DNA of 64,000 bases from Muscardinus avellanarius (lineage: Eukaryota > Chordata > Mammalia > Rodentia > Gliridae): NCBI GenBank assembly GCA_963383645.1, contig OY726566.1, positions 98,968,302-99,032,301 of the forward strand, given 5' to 3'. Position numbers and translations under genes: made by a program. Below, piece by piece: positions 61,301 through 64,000 of the stretch. The notes under the pieces were generated by a model, which made no database searches, was not told where the DNA came from, and saw only the letters and a program-made list of their open reading frames with translations. Position 1 is the first letter of the stretch. Each line of letters begins with the position of its first letter.

Positions 61301-61900
61301 CAACCCTGGGGTGACCCGGGAGCCCCACTTTCCCCTGAGCCCCAAGGATGCAGGTGCCCTTGGTATTCTCCTTGGTCCATCCTGCTGCTGGTCTCAGGTT
61401 CTAGAGTGACACTATCCAAGACAGCAGCATTAGACACGCGGCGACTTAAGTTAATTAAAACAAAAGAAAGCCTTGGGTTCCTCGGACCCACTGGCCGCAT
61501 CTCTGTGTTCGAGCTGAGCTGTCGTGGCCGTTGCTACTGGACCAGAGGGTGTGGCATCAAGACAGAAGTGCTGTCAGTCAGGGTGGCCAATTAAAAAACA
61601 AAACTGTCACCTGTGGCCTGGAAGAAAATACATTTCTAACTCTGGTGGACAAAATTGTTTCCCTAAAAGCCTAAGGTGGCCAAAGGCACCCGAGAGAGCA
61701 ATGCCCGTCACAGGACTAGCACCTGTGTTCTCCAGAAGCCGGTCTGGGCTTGCTTCTCTCCTTTCCTAAACCTCAGCCCCACATCCAAGCTCCCGGCTCC
61801 AGTGGGAATGCTCACCAGAGCACGTCGGGCTCCATCTCCCCATGGCTGGTATTAGTGGCCGGGGCTGCGGTGACACAGCCCCACCCACAGGGCAGGTAGA
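58400..61900. other. Intronic DNA with MIR-like fragments
   Basis: Over 3 kb without young repeats. Possible antisense MIR near 58725-58800 (CATTTTCCAAATGAATAAGT) and sense MIR near 60195-60290 (CTTGGCACATTGTCAGCACT). Nothing coding recognised. Confidence 0.4.
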
Positions 61901-61929
61901 ACAGCAGAAGGCTCCTGCCTCACAGATCC

Positions 61930-62305
61930 AGGGGCCACAGCTCAAGATCAAAGTGGAAGCAGGGCTGGTTCCTTCTGAGGCTGTGGGGGAGAACCGGTTT
62001 CAGGCCTCTCCCCATATCTGGTGGCTGCTGGCACTCTTTGGCGTCCTTGGTGTGTAGACCAATTGCCCTGATCTCACATTCATGCTCCATTCTCCCTCTG
62101 GGTGTGTCTGTACCTGAACTTCCCCTTTTTATGAGGGCACCAGTCATAGGGGATTCGGGGCCCACCCTCCATTAGTGTGACTTCATCTTAACTTCATGGC
62201 CTCTGCAGCAACCCTATTTCCAAATAAGATCACAATGTACAATACAGGACACGGGACTTCAACCTGTGACCTGGGGGGAGGGGACACAATTTGCCCCTAA
62301 CAGAT
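61930..62305 (-). mobile_element. MaLR/MLT1-type LTR remnant (antisense)
   Basis: GCTGGTTCCTTCTGAGGCTG, CACCAGTCATAGGGGATTCG, GGGCCCACCCTCCATTAGTG, CCCTATTTCCAAATAAGATC and ACACAATTTGCCCCTAACAG follow antisense MaLR order, parallel to the copy at 40105. No internal region. Confidence 0.6.
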
Positions 62306-62309
62306 CCCC

Positions 62310-63897
62310 AAAGCCTCAAAGAAAAAGCTCGCCTCCTGGCACACCATCTGCCTTCCATTATTCTATTAATATGAAAAGATCTGTAAGGAATGAGCGGCTA
62401 CTCAGCTTTGCGAGAGCAGGTGGTGACCCCAGGCAGAAGCTTACGCCACATAAGGCCATTCCCATTACGCATCAAGTGAACTCGAGCCTATTATACCAGA
62501 TTTAACAAGGGCCAGGCACAGCAGCAGAAAGCCAGACACGAACAGAGTGTGAAAGGAAAACTCCAGTCAGGGTCAGAAAGACAGTGCTCCTATGTTCCTC
62601 CACCATCCCTGGGTGCGCCTCCTCACTGACAGGGGCTCCTCTGGCCGCAGGCACACGGGAGAAGATCCCCCCCTGACCCAGACTCCTCACTGCCCTGCCT
62701 CATCATCGTGGCTCTCAGGTGAATCACTGCCTGGCCCAACAACTGGGACTGTAAGGAACAGAAAGCCAGCCACCAGCACAGCGGCCCCCAAGGGCTGGCA
62801 ACCCCCACACGGCGTGGTTAGAAGGTACAAGAGACTTTTCTATGAACTCAGGCAGCAGGGAACACAGAAGGCCCACAGGTTTTGAGGAGCTGCAGAACAT
62901 GTCTGGATCTCAGCTTTGACACTCACTAGATGAAAGGTGTTGGATGAGCTGACTGACCTCCTTAAGCGTCAGTTGGCCCATCTGTAATGTGAGGAACATG
63001 AGGTCTGCTTCCCTTAACTGCTGTGTTAAGGAAGACCCTTGATAGCCATGATTATGATAACATTTATTGAAGGCTGATGACAAATTCATGACAGGTCCCA
63101 TGAGTCCCCGGTAAGGCTCGGCCATTTTTCCATCTGCTTGCTTTTGAAGGGAGGGATGGGGAAACTTAGGGTTAAGGCCTACCACCAGGTCTCTCTGACT
63201 GCCAAGCCACACTCCTAGCCACTTCCTGACTCTACCTCTCAAAGGAGATGAATGGGTGAAGGCAACGGGAGACAAGGAAGTCTCTAGATGCTCATCCCCC
63301 TGCTCCCCACCCAGCCCTCCTGACACTGGTCTCTCCCAACACCTCCACAAGCAGAGGTCATCAAAAGTCGTTCAGAACAAATAACACTTCTGTCAGAACA
63401 CAATCATTGTTCCATCTGACGTTTCCTGAAACCCTCTTCCACAGTCTCTTTCCACAGAACACTCCAGGAGCTGGCGGTGCCTTCCTACCCACCCCCTGTC
63501 CCTGACTGATGGCCTCTGCCCACCTGCTCACGCTGACCCCTGTTCACCCATTTGGACAACAGAGTGGAGCCCAACAGTCTGGCTTTGGGGTTAGTTCTGC
63601 ACTTGGCCTGCAGAGAGATGGCCATGTGGAGTCTTGGACATGGCCCCATGATTTTAACAGTTAGGCTTCGTCCCTTAGAGTGGTTAAATAAAGACAGATA
63701 TTAGCACAGTTTTCCACCCAATTATCCTATTTACAAAAATAGAACTCTCCTCTGTGAGTGTTTCAAATAGAAGCCTTAATTTTTACAGATACCAACCTTA
63801 CCAGGTCGATTCCTAAAGCCTCTATCAGTGGGGTAGCAGACAGCATAGCGGGCGGTGGAATGTCATCTTAAACTAGTTCTGCAAATATATAAACAGA

Positions 63898-63898
<1 letters not shown>
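62310..63898. other. Intronic DNA with a MIR-like fragment
   Basis: At 62905-63075, ACTCACTAGATGAAAGGTGT, GTCAGTTGGCCCATCTGTAA and GAGGAACATGAGG resemble sense MIR. The remainder is unrecognised. Confidence 0.4.

Positions 63899-63943
<45 letters not shown>
63899..63943. repeat. (CT)n microsatellite
   Basis: About 22 uninterrupted CT units near the right edge. Confidence 0.95.
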
Positions 63944-63947
<4 letters not shown>

Positions 63948-64000
63948 AAAAGAATAATGGTCATGAAGACTGGGACAGACGTATAGACCAGCAATTCATA

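Overview
This window is vertebrate nuclear DNA and almost entirely intronic. The repeat content points to a squirrel-family rodent (Sciuridae). It is full of composite SINEs made of a 7SL-derived B1-like left part joined to a tRNA-Ala/ID-like right part (B1-dID/MEN type). With them are lineage-type L1 3' ends, older L1M fragments, MaLR-type LTR remnants, MIR fragments and a Tigger1/MER2 DNA transposon. No prokaryotic features, CRISPR arrays, tRNA/rRNA genes or operons are present.

Only one real coding segment can be supported. It is a 1084-bp exon on the minus strand (28748-29831) encoding the N-terminal region and the first part of the kinase domain of homeodomain-interacting protein kinase 2 (HIPK2). 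It has a clean 3' splice acceptor on its right, a clean GTAAGA donor on its left and an uninterrupted frame. It corresponds to the large exon 2 of mammalian HIPK2. The gene therefore runs right to left: positions 29832-64000 lie in intron 1 and positions 1-28747 in intron 2. The first coding exon and the rest of the kinase domain are outside the window. HIPK2 intron identities rest on known gene structure, not on a second exon seen here.

Layout: 1-28747 is intron 2, with scattered SINEs, two antisense L1M fragments (about 1759-2640 and 12620-13440), a CpG-island-like segment (14341-14830), a 41-bp perfect tandem duplication (13990-14071), a compound CA minisatellite grown from a SINE tail (26602-26851) and a sense MaLR LTR (27697-28086). 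29832-64000 is intron 1, with a CT-rich ancient LINE-like stretch (31550-32550), an AT-rich block without young SINEs (35800-36850), an MLT1-type LTR split by a SINE (40105-40705), three tandem SINEs sharing one target sequence (50006-50735), a strictly 50-bp-periodic minisatellite (51621-52223), and a nested L1/SINE/Tigger1 cluster (56490-58395).

I found no new gene system. The noteworthy signals concern genome structure: the 50-bp minisatellite, the same-site SINE cluster, repeated SINE trimers, and an intronic CpG-rich segment of unknown origin. The many other open frames seem to be chance readings, often through CA/CT repeats or SINEs.
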